Origin: Bacteroidia bacterium 43-41
Lineage (GTDB): Bacteria > Bacteroidota > Bacteroidia > Bacteroidales > Dysgonomonadaceae
Reading direction: 5' to 3'
Length of the DNA stretch: 64,000 nt
Assembly (NCBI GenBank): GCA_001898165.1
Contig: MKTD01000018.1
Location: 62,001-126,000, forward strand
Shown: one piece after another, positions 18,401 through 25,056 of the stretch
Position numbering within the stretch: the stretch's first letter is position 1
Layout of the letters: every line of letters starts with the position of its first letter
Program-made: the position numbers and the translations under genes
The notes under the pieces: generated by a model
What the model saw: only the letters and a program-made list of their open reading frames with translations
Database searches by the model: none
What the model was told of the DNA's origin: nothing

Positions 18401-18869
18401 CATTTGTTCCCGCCTCAATAACTTTACCCCTAACTGTAGTTTGTTGTTGCACTGTTAGTTCGGAAACGGTTTTATCAATCTCTTTTTGAGTGGCTTTTGT
18501 TTCGTCCTGATAAACAACGATCTGGTTGTCTAATATCTTATACATGAGTTTAGTATTAGACAGAATATCATTCAGGATCTCATCGATATTTTGGGAATTG
18601 GCTGTAAGATTAACTTTCTTATTGATACTCTTTTTAGCGTTTCCCGCAAAAATAAACCGGAAATCGCTTTTCTTTTCAATCTCATCGCAAATCTCTTTGA
18701 TAGAGGCGGATTTCAGATTGAGTGATAATTTTGTTTCTTGTGAATAACCGGTAGCGGCTTGTGAAAAGAGGATACCGAAAAACAGCAGGAATAAGGCTAT
18801 TCTCATGATTTTTAGCGTATGTTTGGAATTACTGAAAGGTTTTCCTCTTCCAATAGAATATTTATTCAT
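15477..18869 (-). CDS. SusC/RagA-type TonB-dependent receptor with STN domain
   Basis: An 1,130-residue outer-membrane transporter. Visible in order: N-terminal extension and signal peptide (MRIALFLLFFGILFSQAATG), STN domain at about 45-120, carboxypeptidase-like plug extension (GTNEPLPGVSILIENSTRGV), TonB-box region ELDEVTVVAYGTQKKESVIG, plug with LILVDGIERSLDLVDYEDIE, then the barrel ending VGLNINF. The conserved insert FSILKDATATAVYGVRGANG is typical of SusC. The STN domain implies control through the FecR at 19011-20195. It is the first structural gene of locus 2, followed by SusD, a binding lipoprotein and two periplasmic enzymes. Confidence 0.95.
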   Translation of the reverse strand: MNKYSIGRGKPFSNSKHTLKIMRIALFLLFFGILFSQAATGYSQETKLSLNLKSASIKEICDEIEKKSDFRFIFAGNAKKSINKKVNLTANSQNIDEILNDILSNTKLMYKILDNQIVVYQDETKATQKEIDKTVSELTVQQQTTVRGKVIEAGTNEPLPGVSILIENSTRGVTTDVDGTFEIRVNPSDKLVFSFIGMISQTINVQDKTFIDVTMYPMSSELDEVTVVAYGTQKKESVIGAITSVSVNEIKMPVGKISNNLAGQMAGIVSVQQSGEPGVGSNFWIRGVSTFGANSNPLILVDGIERSLDLVDYEDIETFSILKDATATAVYGVRGANGIVLITTKRGKESSKPLINAKVEYGVLSPVVMPKLSNTEQWIDYYNDIVYDNTGRLAFSDLERQKYLTGVDPDLYPSVDWMKTLFKDNTNNQRVSLNITGGGKNIVYYVSGSFYTENGIFNPEVSANYNPSMRYSRFNFRSNVDINLTSSTKLALGLSNQYETKNRLGTDLATMWSMALTTTPIATPTVFSDGTHAQPLVGNNPYYALNSTGFSQDFWNTSQSLISLTQDFSEIITKGLSANLKFSWDAVNESTLDQRKHPATYYATGRDEEGNLLLHKNSDGNDYLSLTRSNRGTRTTNLEASLTYENIFNEVHRVGGLFLFSMREHTNNFPGDYIAAFPYRNIGIAGRATYSYRDKYFIEGNFGYNGSENFAPNHRFGFFPSIAAGYLISNEKYFESLLPTIHLLKLKASYGEIGNDQIGGNRRFAYNSEMAWSGGYHFGKTGKWIGGIATGYPGNPNVAWESSKKSNVGIELGLFNKLKLQVDYFTDMREGIYILQESVPSVVGININPYVNLGKMENRGWDSSLEYMQQFGDWTLSGRANFTFNRNKKLYDDKPTPIWPYQEEINEPYGQHRGLIALGLFESEEDITNSPLQTFDNPVVGDIKYKDINGDGIIDDFDRVAIGYTSIPEINYGFGLSAGWKGFDLSLFFQGVDHVSRMISGGPIFGSGGSILVNGQIYADVAKNRWTLQNPDPNAKYPRLSMLDKSNNKQFSTYWLRDMSYIRLKNAEFGYTIPKNISGRMGLSSMRLYLQGINLLTFAKFKLWDPELDTGDGGTYPNMRTISVGLNINF

Positions 18870-18919
18870 ATTTTTGTATGATTTTAATTATTAATAAGCG
18901 AGGTAATTAGAATTATTCG

Positions 18920-18948
18920 GTCGGACGGTATTCACACTACCGTTCGAC
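18920..18948. repeat. inverted repeat between fecR and susC of locus 2
   Basis: GTCGGACGGTA and TACCGTTCGAC pair as an 11-bp stem with one G-T wobble around a 7-base loop. It lies 50-80 bases upstream of the SusC start, the same place as the hairpin 3534-3561 in locus 1, though the sequences differ. On the minus strand the right arm is not followed by a T run, so it is not an obvious terminator. Confidence 0.55.
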
Positions 18949-19010
18949 TTTTCCTTGTTGATCTGAGCAGAGTTAGGATTTATTCATAGGCATATCCGGG
19001 TCTTAATGAT

Positions 19011-20195
19011 TTATTTTTTATAGATATATATCAGCTTGTCTTCCCGCTTGTATTTTGTGTCGGAAATCAACGTTAATGTCGTCATTACATTGTCTAGATT
19101 GTCCGAAAGGATGATTTTCCCGGTGCATGTGAGGCCCTGCAAGGAGACATTATTCTCGTAATTGAATGAGAGGTTGTAGTATCTTTCTATCTGTTTGAGC
19201 GCTTCAATTACCGGCGTATCTTCAAACGTGAGATATCCCTCTTTCCAACTGATGAAAGGATGGACATCTACTTTCCGTGTATCGAAAGTCCCTGTCGCTT
19301 CGGAGTAAACGGCCTGTTCATTGGGTGATAAGAATATCTCCTGCTTCTCTACAGGTTGGAGACTGACACTTCCTTCTATCAGCACTACAGACGATGGTGA
19401 GCCGGAGTAGGTGGAGACATTGAATTTTGTTCCATATACTTTCACCTTATAAGCGGGAGTATGCACATAGAACGACTTCTTTTTATCGGGAGCCACTTCG
19501 ATATACATTTCGCCGGAGAGAAACACTTCGCGCCTCTCTCCGGTAAAGGCAGAGGGAAACTCCATTGAAGAACCGGAGTTCAACCATATCTGTGTTCCGT
19601 CGGACAACACCACTTTCGATCTTTTTCCGTAAGGTACGATCAACTTGTTCATCGTATGTTGTTCAATGGAAATTTCTTCAGCTTCCGCATGTTCACTCTT
19701 TATCTTGGCAGTCTGGTCATTATCTATCCGGATATCCACATTGCTTTGGAAAGAGGAGGCCTTGTTGCCGGTAATGAATAAAATATCTTCCGACTCCAAT
19801 TCACTTCCCATAATATAATCTGTGGTGGCTGTCAGTTGCTCTCCGGACCGGTTCATCCCTTTTGGGATAAATAGTATCGACAGCACCAACACGACAGCGC
19901 ATGCGGCGGCATAGGTGAAACGACGGATCCGGCACTTACGGCCATAGACGCCGAGCGATTGTTCCAGACGGTGTATGGCTTCTTTTTTCTTTTCCTGCGG
20001 CATCTTCAACGATGACATGTTTATACTCCTGAAGTGTTTTTCAGCCAGCAGTATATCATCCTTCTCATCGGGATGCCGGCGCAGGTACTCTTCCCAGTAT
20101 CTATTCAGTTCATCGGTGGAAAATAACTTCCATTCAATGAATTTCTCATCCTTCAAGAACCGGACGAAATGATGATTGTCTGTTTTTAATCGCAT
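19011..20195 (-). CDS. FecR-type anti-sigma factor of locus 2
   Basis: A 394-residue inner-membrane regulator, longer than the copy in locus 1. The cytoplasmic N-terminus (1-90) is followed by one membrane segment at about 92-112 (FTYAAACAVVLVLSILFIP), a linker of about 60 residues, the FecR domain at about 185-285 (KVVLSDGTQIWLNSGSSMEF, YGTKFNVSTYSG) and a DUF4974-type C-terminus (EGYLTFEDTPVIEALKQIER). It should sense the STN domain of the SusC protein encoded next. Unlike locus 1, no sigma gene is adjacent; the nearest is at 21766-22314, beyond a toxin-antitoxin pair and an HdeD-like gene. Confidence 0.92.
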   Translation of the reverse strand: MRLKTDNHHFVRFLKDEKFIEWKLFSTDELNRYWEEYLRRHPDEKDDILLAEKHFRSINMSSLKMPQEKKKEAIHRLEQSLGVYGRKCRIRRFTYAAACAVVLVLSILFIPKGMNRSGEQLTATTDYIMGSELESEDILFITGNKASSFQSNVDIRIDNDQTAKIKSEHAEAEEISIEQHTMNKLIVPYGKRSKVVLSDGTQIWLNSGSSMEFPSAFTGERREVFLSGEMYIEVAPDKKKSFYVHTPAYKVKVYGTKFNVSTYSGSPSSVVLIEGSVSLQPVEKQEIFLSPNEQAVYSEATGTFDTRKVDVHPFISWKEGYLTFEDTPVIEALKQIERYYNLSFNYENNVSLQGLTCTGKIILSDNLDNVMTTLTLISDTKYKREDKLIYIYKK

Positions 20196-20408
20196 AGATG
20201 CTTGTTGGGTCTATATTAATAAGACGAACATGCATTGGAAATATCATCTCTTTTTGAAAGAAAAATTGATTTTGCTTAAAATTTAACAAAAAAAGTAGAA
20301 AGTGGAGAGAAGTGTTGAATTAGAAAGAGTTCATGTATGAGGAGCGGATTAATGTGCTTTTCAGTTCAGAAGATGCTTGTTCAGACCATATTTATGAGAT
20401 AATCTTCA

Positions 20409-20720
20409 TTATATACTTGTGATCAAATTAGCTGCAATAATTCGGTGAATATACACGATATCATCGTGTACGGTATAGACAATTGCCATTTTTTTGTAAT
20501 TTATACGGCGGACATTTGTACCGAAAAGCAAGAAAGAACTTCCGGTTTGTATCGGATAACTTTCGGGAAAACGTTCCAAGCTTTTCAACGTATCGAACAG
20601 ATTTTCATAATGCTTTAATGCTGTGAGAGGCGCTTTGCAGTCGAACATGATATAATCAATGTATTCCTGTAAATCTATTTCGGCGTCCTGAGATAATATG
20701 ACATTATAGCGATGACCCAC
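20409..20720 (-). CDS. ParE/RelE-superfamily toxin
   Basis: A 103-residue protein with the ParE/RelE pattern: YNVILSQDAEIDLQEYIDYI at the start, a helix pair rich in Leu (ALKHYENLFDTLKSLERFP), then VRRINYKKMAIVYTVHDDIV and YIHRIIAAN. The C-terminal strands with a conserved Tyr are typical of ParE. Which cellular target it has cannot be told. It begins with GTG, whose G is the last base of the antitoxin stop codon (TAGTG at 20720), so translation is coupled. It lies in the gap between the sigma and anti-sigma genes of locus 2. Confidence 0.8.
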   Translation of the reverse strand: MGHRYNVILSQDAEIDLQEYIDYIMFDCKAPLTALKHYENLFDTLKSLERFPESYPIQTGSSFLLFGTNVRRINYKKMAIVYTVHDDIVYIHRIIAANLITSI

Positions 20721-20932
20721 TACAGTTCCGATTTCAGTTGTCGCATATCTACGCCATAGTGTTCGCTTAATTTATCCAATCCTTTTTCATATACTTCCTC
20801 CAACGTGTAGTTCTTACCTTCAGGCAGGGGATATTGGAGTTTTACGGCTCTTTTGTTTTGCAACTCACGTACAATCTTGCGCCCGGAAGGGCGGGATATA
20901 TCAATAGTGGCTATTACTTTGTTATTGTTCAT
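20720..20932 (-). CDS. antitoxin partner of the ParE-like toxin
   Basis: A 70-residue protein upstream of and overlapping the toxin by one base. It contains ISRPSGRKIVRELQNKRAVK, a short basic N-terminal part that may contact DNA, and an acidic second half (YTLEEVYEKGLDKLSEHYGV) that may bind the toxin. I do not recognise a named antitoxin family; the assignment rests on size, overlap and order. It has an unusually good ribosome-binding site for this phylum (AAGGAG eight to nine bases before the ATG) and a -7 box TATATTTG inside an inverted repeat just upstream. Confidence 0.75.
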   Translation of the reverse strand: MNNNKVIATIDISRPSGRKIVRELQNKRAVKLQYPLPEGKNYTLEEVYEKGLDKLSEHYGVDMRQLKSEL

Positions 20933-20934
20933 TG

Positions 20935-20971
20935 AATAGTTCTCCTTTCAATTACAAATATATGAACTATT
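20935..20971 (-). promoter_or_regulatory. promoter and candidate operator of the second toxin-antitoxin pair
   Basis: AATAGTTC (20935-20942) and GAACTATT (20964-20971) are perfect 8-base inverted arms spaced by 21 bases. On the minus strand the -7 box TATATTTG (20955-20962) lies between them, so a protein bound to both arms would block the promoter. Autoregulation by the antitoxin is inferred from the usual TA pattern. Confidence 0.5.
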
Positions 20972-20999
20972 TCGTTAAGCTGAAAGAGCAGAGGAAAAA

Positions 21000-21083
21000 T
21001 TAATATCTGACACTGACCGAACCAATTTCAGGAGCAGCTTCACACAAGCGCTTGCCGAGCATTTTCGTGAGAATTTCAGTCAT
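21000..21083 (-). other. 27-codon open frame of unknown status
   Basis: Reads MTEILTKMLGKRLCEAAPEI and seven more residues (GSVSVRY). The frame stays open for ten further codons upstream of the ATG. It looks protein-like and could be the end of a deleted gene or a real small protein. Nothing else was seen in the stretch 20972-21191 upstream of the HdeD-like gene. Confidence 0.25.
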
Positions 21084-21191
21084 TTGAATAAAAAAGGGAC
21101 GGATATAATTTCATAGAGGACAATAGATTTAAACAAAAAGAACCTTGGATTGTTAACTGATTATGTAAAAACTAATTAATAAAAATAAATT

Positions 21192-21761
21192 ATGGAGACA
21201 TTATTAAAAGAAGTTGAGAGTGGAATTAAACATTGGTATATTCCTCTGATTGTCGGCATCGTTCTGGTTGCGGTTGGAATTTGGTGTATTGCTACTCCCG
21301 TTGCATCTTATTTGGCTTTAGCCGTTGTTTTTGCCATCGGATTCTTTCTCAGTGGAATTTTTGAAACTTTCTTTGCTATTGCGAACAGATCGGGTAAATG
21401 GGGTTGGACGCTGGCTATGGGAATCATGAGTATCATTGTCGGCTTCCTGATGATGGTTAATCCCGGCTTATCGGCCGTTACCCTCGCGTTTTATGTCGGT
21501 TTTATGCTGCTCTTTTATTCTGTGACCGGCATAAGCATTGCATTGGGTATGAAAGAATATTATAACGATGATTGGAAAACATTGATGATTGTTGCTGTCC
21601 TTGGGGTAATCCTGTCACTGATCATGCTCTTCAAGCCCGCCTTTGCCGGTATTTCCGTTGTATTATGGACCGCTTTCACCTTTTTCACTATAGGTTTTTT
21701 CAGGATTTACGTGGCTATCCGATTGAGAAAGATAAAGAAAATGCTCAAGAACGCTGAATAG
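21192..21761 (+). CDS. HdeD-like (DUF308) membrane protein
   Basis: A 189-residue inner-membrane protein with six predicted membrane helices, read as three pairs: WYIPLIVGIVLVAVGIWCI with YLALAVVFAIGFFLSGIF, WTLAMGIMSIIVGFLMMV with AFYVGFMLLFYSVTGISI, and LMIVAVLGVILSLIMLF with VVLWTAFTFFTIGFFRIY. The Gly-rich paired helices are the DUF308/HdeD pattern. In Escherichia coli HdeD is linked to acid resistance, but for most members the function is unknown. It is the only plus-strand gene inside locus 2, and its stop is four bases from the convergent stop of the sigma gene, with no room for a terminator between them. Confidence 0.85.
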   Translation: METLLKEVESGIKHWYIPLIVGIVLVAVGIWCIATPVASYLALAVVFAIGFFLSGIFETFFAIANRSGKWGWTLAMGIMSIIVGFLMMVNPGLSAVTLAFYVGFMLLFYSVTGISIALGMKEYYNDDWKTLMIVAVLGVILSLIMLFKPAFAGISVVLWTAFTFFTIGFFRIYVAIRLRKIKKMLKNAE

Positions 21762-21765
21762 CATT

Positions 21766-22314
21766 TCATTTAATCATCATTAGGAGCAGGGTGATCGGCA
21801 GAAAAGATCCTTTCAGCTTGGTGATCGACTTGCTGATCAGGTTTCGACAGGCAGCCACGGAAATTTGCATGATTTCCGCAATTTCCTCGTAACTCTGTTC
21901 CCGGATATAACGCAGATAGACGATTTCCCGCTGGCGATCGGTCAGCCGGTCCAGTATGTTTTCTACCTTTCGGCGTATCTCTTCTGCGTCTTCTTTCATG
22001 ATCAGCTCATCCTCTACGGTTACACGCAGCTGAAAAGGGAGGCTTTCCTCTGTTTCGTCCTGCGCGATGAAGGGAGCGGAATCTTCCCTGCTGATCCGTT
22101 TCATGTCTATCAGCCTGTTCCTTAATGACCTGAAGAGATAGGACTTCAGGTTATTTATTTCATTCAGCGAAGAGTGATGGATGCACAGTTTGTAGAAAAC
22201 GTCGTGAATGGCATCCATCGCGGTCTGCTCATCGAAACCCAAATGCAGGGCGTACGAGTAGAGGGTATCCAGGTATTCGTTGTAAGTAGAAGCTATATTT
22301 GAAAACCGAATCAT
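21766..22314 (-). CDS. ECF RNA polymerase sigma factor, probable partner of the locus 2 FecR
   Basis: A 182-residue ECF sigma factor. Region 2 spans about 10-75 (AMDAIHDVFYKLCIHHSSL, LKSYLFRSLRNRLIDMKR). Region 4 is near the end, with LTDRQREIVYLRYIREQSYE followed by EIAEIMQISVAACRNLISKS as the helix-turn-helix. It resembles the Bacteroidetes sigma factors that work with FecR and SusC/SusD. The nearest unpaired FecR is at 19011-20195 on the same strand, with about 1.5 kb of unrelated genes between. That they form a pair is inference. Confidence 0.9.
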   Translation of the reverse strand: MIRFSNIASTYNEYLDTLYSYALHLGFDEQTAMDAIHDVFYKLCIHHSSLNEINNLKSYLFRSLRNRLIDMKRISREDSAPFIAQDETEESLPFQLRVTVEDELIMKEDAEEIRRKVENILDRLTDRQREIVYLRYIREQSYEEIAEIMQISVAACRNLISKSITKLKGSFLPITLLLMMIK

Positions 22315-22444
22315 TCTCTTTTGGGGATTTCAATTGTTGAATGCGTTTACAAATATACAAAATATTAAAAAATAAAATAAAAGAAACATATTCAAAGAAA
22401 AACTTTCAGGCATAGTTAAAAAGGATTTTTGCTGAGATATTTTC

Positions 22445-23674
22445 CTAAGGATGTTCCTTTTTGAAATCGACCCAGTAATCTTTGATGGTCGATTTCACTT
22501 CCTTATGCAGGATGAGTAGCCCGATCAGGTTAGGAACCGTCATAAAGGCTATGGTGATCAACGATAAATTCCAGATAATGGTTGTATCGGTAAAGGAAGC
22601 AAGGAAAAAACTCAGCACGAAGATGATCCTGTAAAACACCACATATTTCGCACCGACTAAGTAGGTGACGCTCCTGTCACCGTAATAAGACCAGGCGATA
22701 GCGATTGAAAAGGCAAACAGGAGTAATGCGATAGCGACCATTCCTTCTGAAACCGGTTCGTGCGCCTTGGCTGCAGCATGGGCAATTGGTGCAGAGCCTT
22801 GTCCGGCTTCGTTTGAGAACAAGCCCCTGTTCACCCCGTTGTTGAAAGCAAAAGCAAATCCGGCTCCCAAGAATCCGCCTACAGCCGCTGTTCCGGTAAA
22901 GACATCGCGAAACAGGGCAATGAAGGAGGGAATAATATTCTGATAATTGGAGAAAATGACCGCAATAGCTCCTGCAAAATAGAGGATCGCCATAAAGGGT
23001 ACAAGTTTCTCGGTAACCTGGGCGATCCTTTTGATCCCGCCGATAATGATCAAGGCCAGTAAAACGGATAAGATAGCTCCGGTTACCACATGCTGTATGC
23101 CGAAAGTGGCAAACATGGCATTGGAAATACTGTTGACCTGCGGCAGGCTGCCTGTTCCGAAAGATGACAAAATAGAGGCTACAGCGAAAAAGCCGCCTAT
23201 CCAATATCCTGTTTTAATCTGTTTCCCGTTTTTCAGAGTGATGTTCAGCCGCTTCTTCATGTAGTACATAGGACCACCGGCAACCATTCCTTTCTCGTCG
23301 AAGTCACGGTATTTGTGCGACAGGGTTACTTCCACAAATTTGGTGCACATCCCCAGCAATGCCGTCATCAGCATCCAGAACAGGGCTGCGGGTCCTCCCA
23401 GGTGGACAGCCAGTGCTACGCCGGCAATGTTGCCGGTGCCTACCGTTCCCGAAAGAGCGGTAGCCAGCGCCTGAAAATGGGATGTATCACCCTTATCGGT
23501 CTCTTTATCGTATTTCCCTTTTACAATACGGATAGCATGCGAAAAGTACCTGATTTGCGGAAACTTCAGGTAGAAGGTGAAAAAAACACCTGTTCCCAGA
23601 AGTAGGAAAATAAACCAGTTGTTTCCTGCAATGTATTGATGTAGAGTGAGGAAAATATCGTTAAGCTGTTGCAT
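22445..23674 (-). CDS. alanine/glycine:cation symporter (AGCS family)
   Basis: A 409-residue inner-membrane carrier that takes up alanine, glycine or related amino acids with sodium or protons. Family features are clear: [20 protein letters not shown] (the first GTGN-type motif), [11 protein letters not shown], and [20 protein letters not shown], with about ten hydrophobic helices in all. It is somewhat shorter than the usual 440-500 residues but has both ends. On the minus strand TATATTTG lies at 23714-23721, a likely -7 box about 40 bases upstream of the start. It is a single-gene unit. The exact substrate is not predictable. Confidence 0.92.
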   Translation of the reverse strand: MQQLNDIFLTLHQYIAGNNWFIFLLLGTGVFFTFYLKFPQIRYFSHAIRIVKGKYDKETDKGDTSHFQALATALSGTVGTGNIAGVALAVHLGGPAALFWMLMTALLGMCTKFVEVTLSHKYRDFDEKGMVAGGPMYYMKKRLNITLKNGKQIKTGYWIGGFFAVASILSSFGTGSLPQVNSISNAMFATFGIQHVVTGAILSVLLALIIIGGIKRIAQVTEKLVPFMAILYFAGAIAVIFSNYQNIIPSFIALFRDVFTGTAAVGGFLGAGFAFAFNNGVNRGLFSNEAGQGSAPIAHAAAKAHEPVSEGMVAIALLLFAFSIAIAWSYYGDRSVTYLVGAKYVVFYRIIFVLSFFLASFTDTTIIWNLSLITIAFMTVPNLIGLLILHKEVKSTIKDYWVDFKKEHP

Positions 23675-23888
23675 AAAACTAAATTAAGGGTGGAATGATC
23701 AATGAACAGTTTGCAAATATAGATATTCATTTGAAAAATTAGACATTGATTTATTGATATTTTTTCTCAGTCCGGACTTACGTGGCTGATTTGATTTTTT
23801 TATCCAATTTATTCAGTTTCATTCTAAATAGTGTGAACATTTTTACGGCTGTTTCGTTAATAGGGTACGAACAATCAAATTTTCAATT

Positions 23889-24578
23889 ATGAAAGCAATT
23901 AGGTCCTCCCTGTTAGCAGTGATTTTTGCAGCGTCCGCAGTCATGTGCAGTAATTCAAATGCAGCAAACAATGAAAATAATAATTTTAAAAATAAAGAAA
24001 CTATGAAATTTGAAAAAGTAGCATTACCCTATGCAACCGATGCTTTAGAGCCGGTAATCAGTAAAACAACCGTTGAACTCCACTATGGCAAACACCATCA
24101 GGCCTATGTGGACAACCTGAATAAGTTAATTGTGGGAACAGAATTCGAAAATGCGGATTTGGAAACAATTGTAAAGAAAAGTAGTGGTGCCATTTTTAAC
24201 AATGCGGGACAAACCCTTAACCACAACCTTTATTTTACATCGTTTAAACCGAATGGCGGCGGCGAACCCAAAGGAAAATTAGCTGAGGCTATTAAGTCAC
24301 AGTTTGGTTCGTTCGATAAATTTAAAGAAGAATTCAGCGCTGCCGGAGTTTCACTTTTCGGTTCAGGATGGGTTTGGTTAGCGAAAGATGCCAGCGGTAA
24401 GCTGTCGATCGAAAAAGATTCTAATGCAGGAAATCCGTTGACAAAGGGCTTGACGCCGATTTTAGGATTCGATGTTTGGGAACACTCTTATTATCTCGAC
24501 TATCAAAATCGCCGTGCAGATCATTTGAAAGAACTCTGGAAGATCATCGATTGGGATGTAGTGGGCAGTCGCTATTAA
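23889..24578 (+). CDS. sodB: iron/manganese superoxide dismutase with export leader
   Basis: Converts superoxide to oxygen and hydrogen peroxide. The catalytic part begins at Met39 (MKFEKVALPYATDALEPVIS) and has the four metal ligands in their usual settings: HYGKHHQAYV, LNHNLYFTSF, and D and H in DVWEHSYYLDY. The Gly-Gly-rich stretch and the GSGWVWL motif fit the Fe/Mn family. Ahead of it are 38 extra residues with a hydrophobic segment and ASAVMC (Cys20), a lipoprotein-like or cleavable export signal. Translation could also start at the ATG at 24003, giving a cytoplasmic form. Fe or Mn preference cannot be told. It ends before the terminator at 24601-24637. Confidence 0.93.
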   Translation: MKAIRSSLLAVIFAASAVMCSNSNAANNENNNFKNKETMKFEKVALPYATDALEPVISKTTVELHYGKHHQAYVDNLNKLIVGTEFENADLETIVKKSSGAIFNNAGQTLNHNLYFTSFKPNGGGEPKGKLAEAIKSQFGSFDKFKEEFSAAGVSLFGSGWVWLAKDASGKLSIEKDSNAGNPLTKGLTPILGFDVWEHSYYLDYQNRRADHLKELWKIIDWDVVGSRY

Positions 24579-24600
24579 TGAGTCTGCGGGCAATAACGTA

Positions 24601-24637
24601 AAAAAGCGCCATCTCCGAAAAGGGGATGGCGCTTTTT
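24601..24637. terminator. bidirectional intrinsic terminator between sodB and trxA
   Basis: AAAAAGCGCCATC and GATGGCGCTTTTT form a 13-bp stem, extended by three more pairs around the loop GAAAA. It has T runs on both strands and lies between two convergent genes, 22 bases after sodB and 12 bases after the stop of trxA. Confidence 0.9.
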
Positions 24638-24649
24638 AAGATCTACTTA

Positions 24650-24964
24650 TCAAAGATTTTTCTCAATTTTTTCTGCGAAAAGAGTTTTGGCGCCGGCACC
24701 CACCACCTTATCCACTATTTTTCCGTTTTTGATGAAAAGAACGGTGGGGATATTGCGGATACCATATTTTGAAGTGGCTTCGTCGTTGTTGTCAACATCT
24801 ATTTTCCCTACCACTACACGGTCTTTGTATTCTTCACCCAACTGTTCAATGATGGGGCCAATCATTTTGCACGGTCCGCACCATTCTGCCCAAAAGTCAA
24901 TAACCACTAATTTGTCTGTCGCCAACACTTCGTTGAGTGTTGCATCAGTAATTTGTAATGCCAT
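24650..24964 (-). CDS. trxA: thioredoxin
   Basis: A 104-residue cytoplasmic disulfide reductase of the classic thioredoxin fold. The active site is WAEWCGPCKMIGPII at about residues 26-40 with the redox pair Cys-Gly-Pro-Cys, and the cis-proline loop is RNIPTVLFIKNGK. The length and the lack of a leader match the housekeeping protein, which passes electrons from thioredoxin reductase to ribonucleotide reductase, peroxidases and other targets. It lies downstream of dnaE in the same direction with about 90 bases between, and is closed by the shared terminator on its 3' side. Confidence 0.96.
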   Translation of the reverse strand: MALQITDATLNEVLATDKLVVIDFWAEWCGPCKMIGPIIEQLGEEYKDRVVVGKIDVDNNDEATSKYGIRNIPTVLFIKNGKIVDKVVGAGAKTLFAEKIEKNL

Positions 24965-25056
24965 AATAATCTATTTAAATTGTTTGATGTTTAATGTCTG
25001 ATTTTAGATCGCTTTTTAGACAACCGGATTGTCTAATGTCTGTCAATCTTGAACCT

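Noticed and set aside
22445-23674. truncation of the AGCS symporter because of its 409-residue length
   Set aside because: Both the N-terminal and C-terminal family segments and all central motifs are present, so it is a short but complete member.
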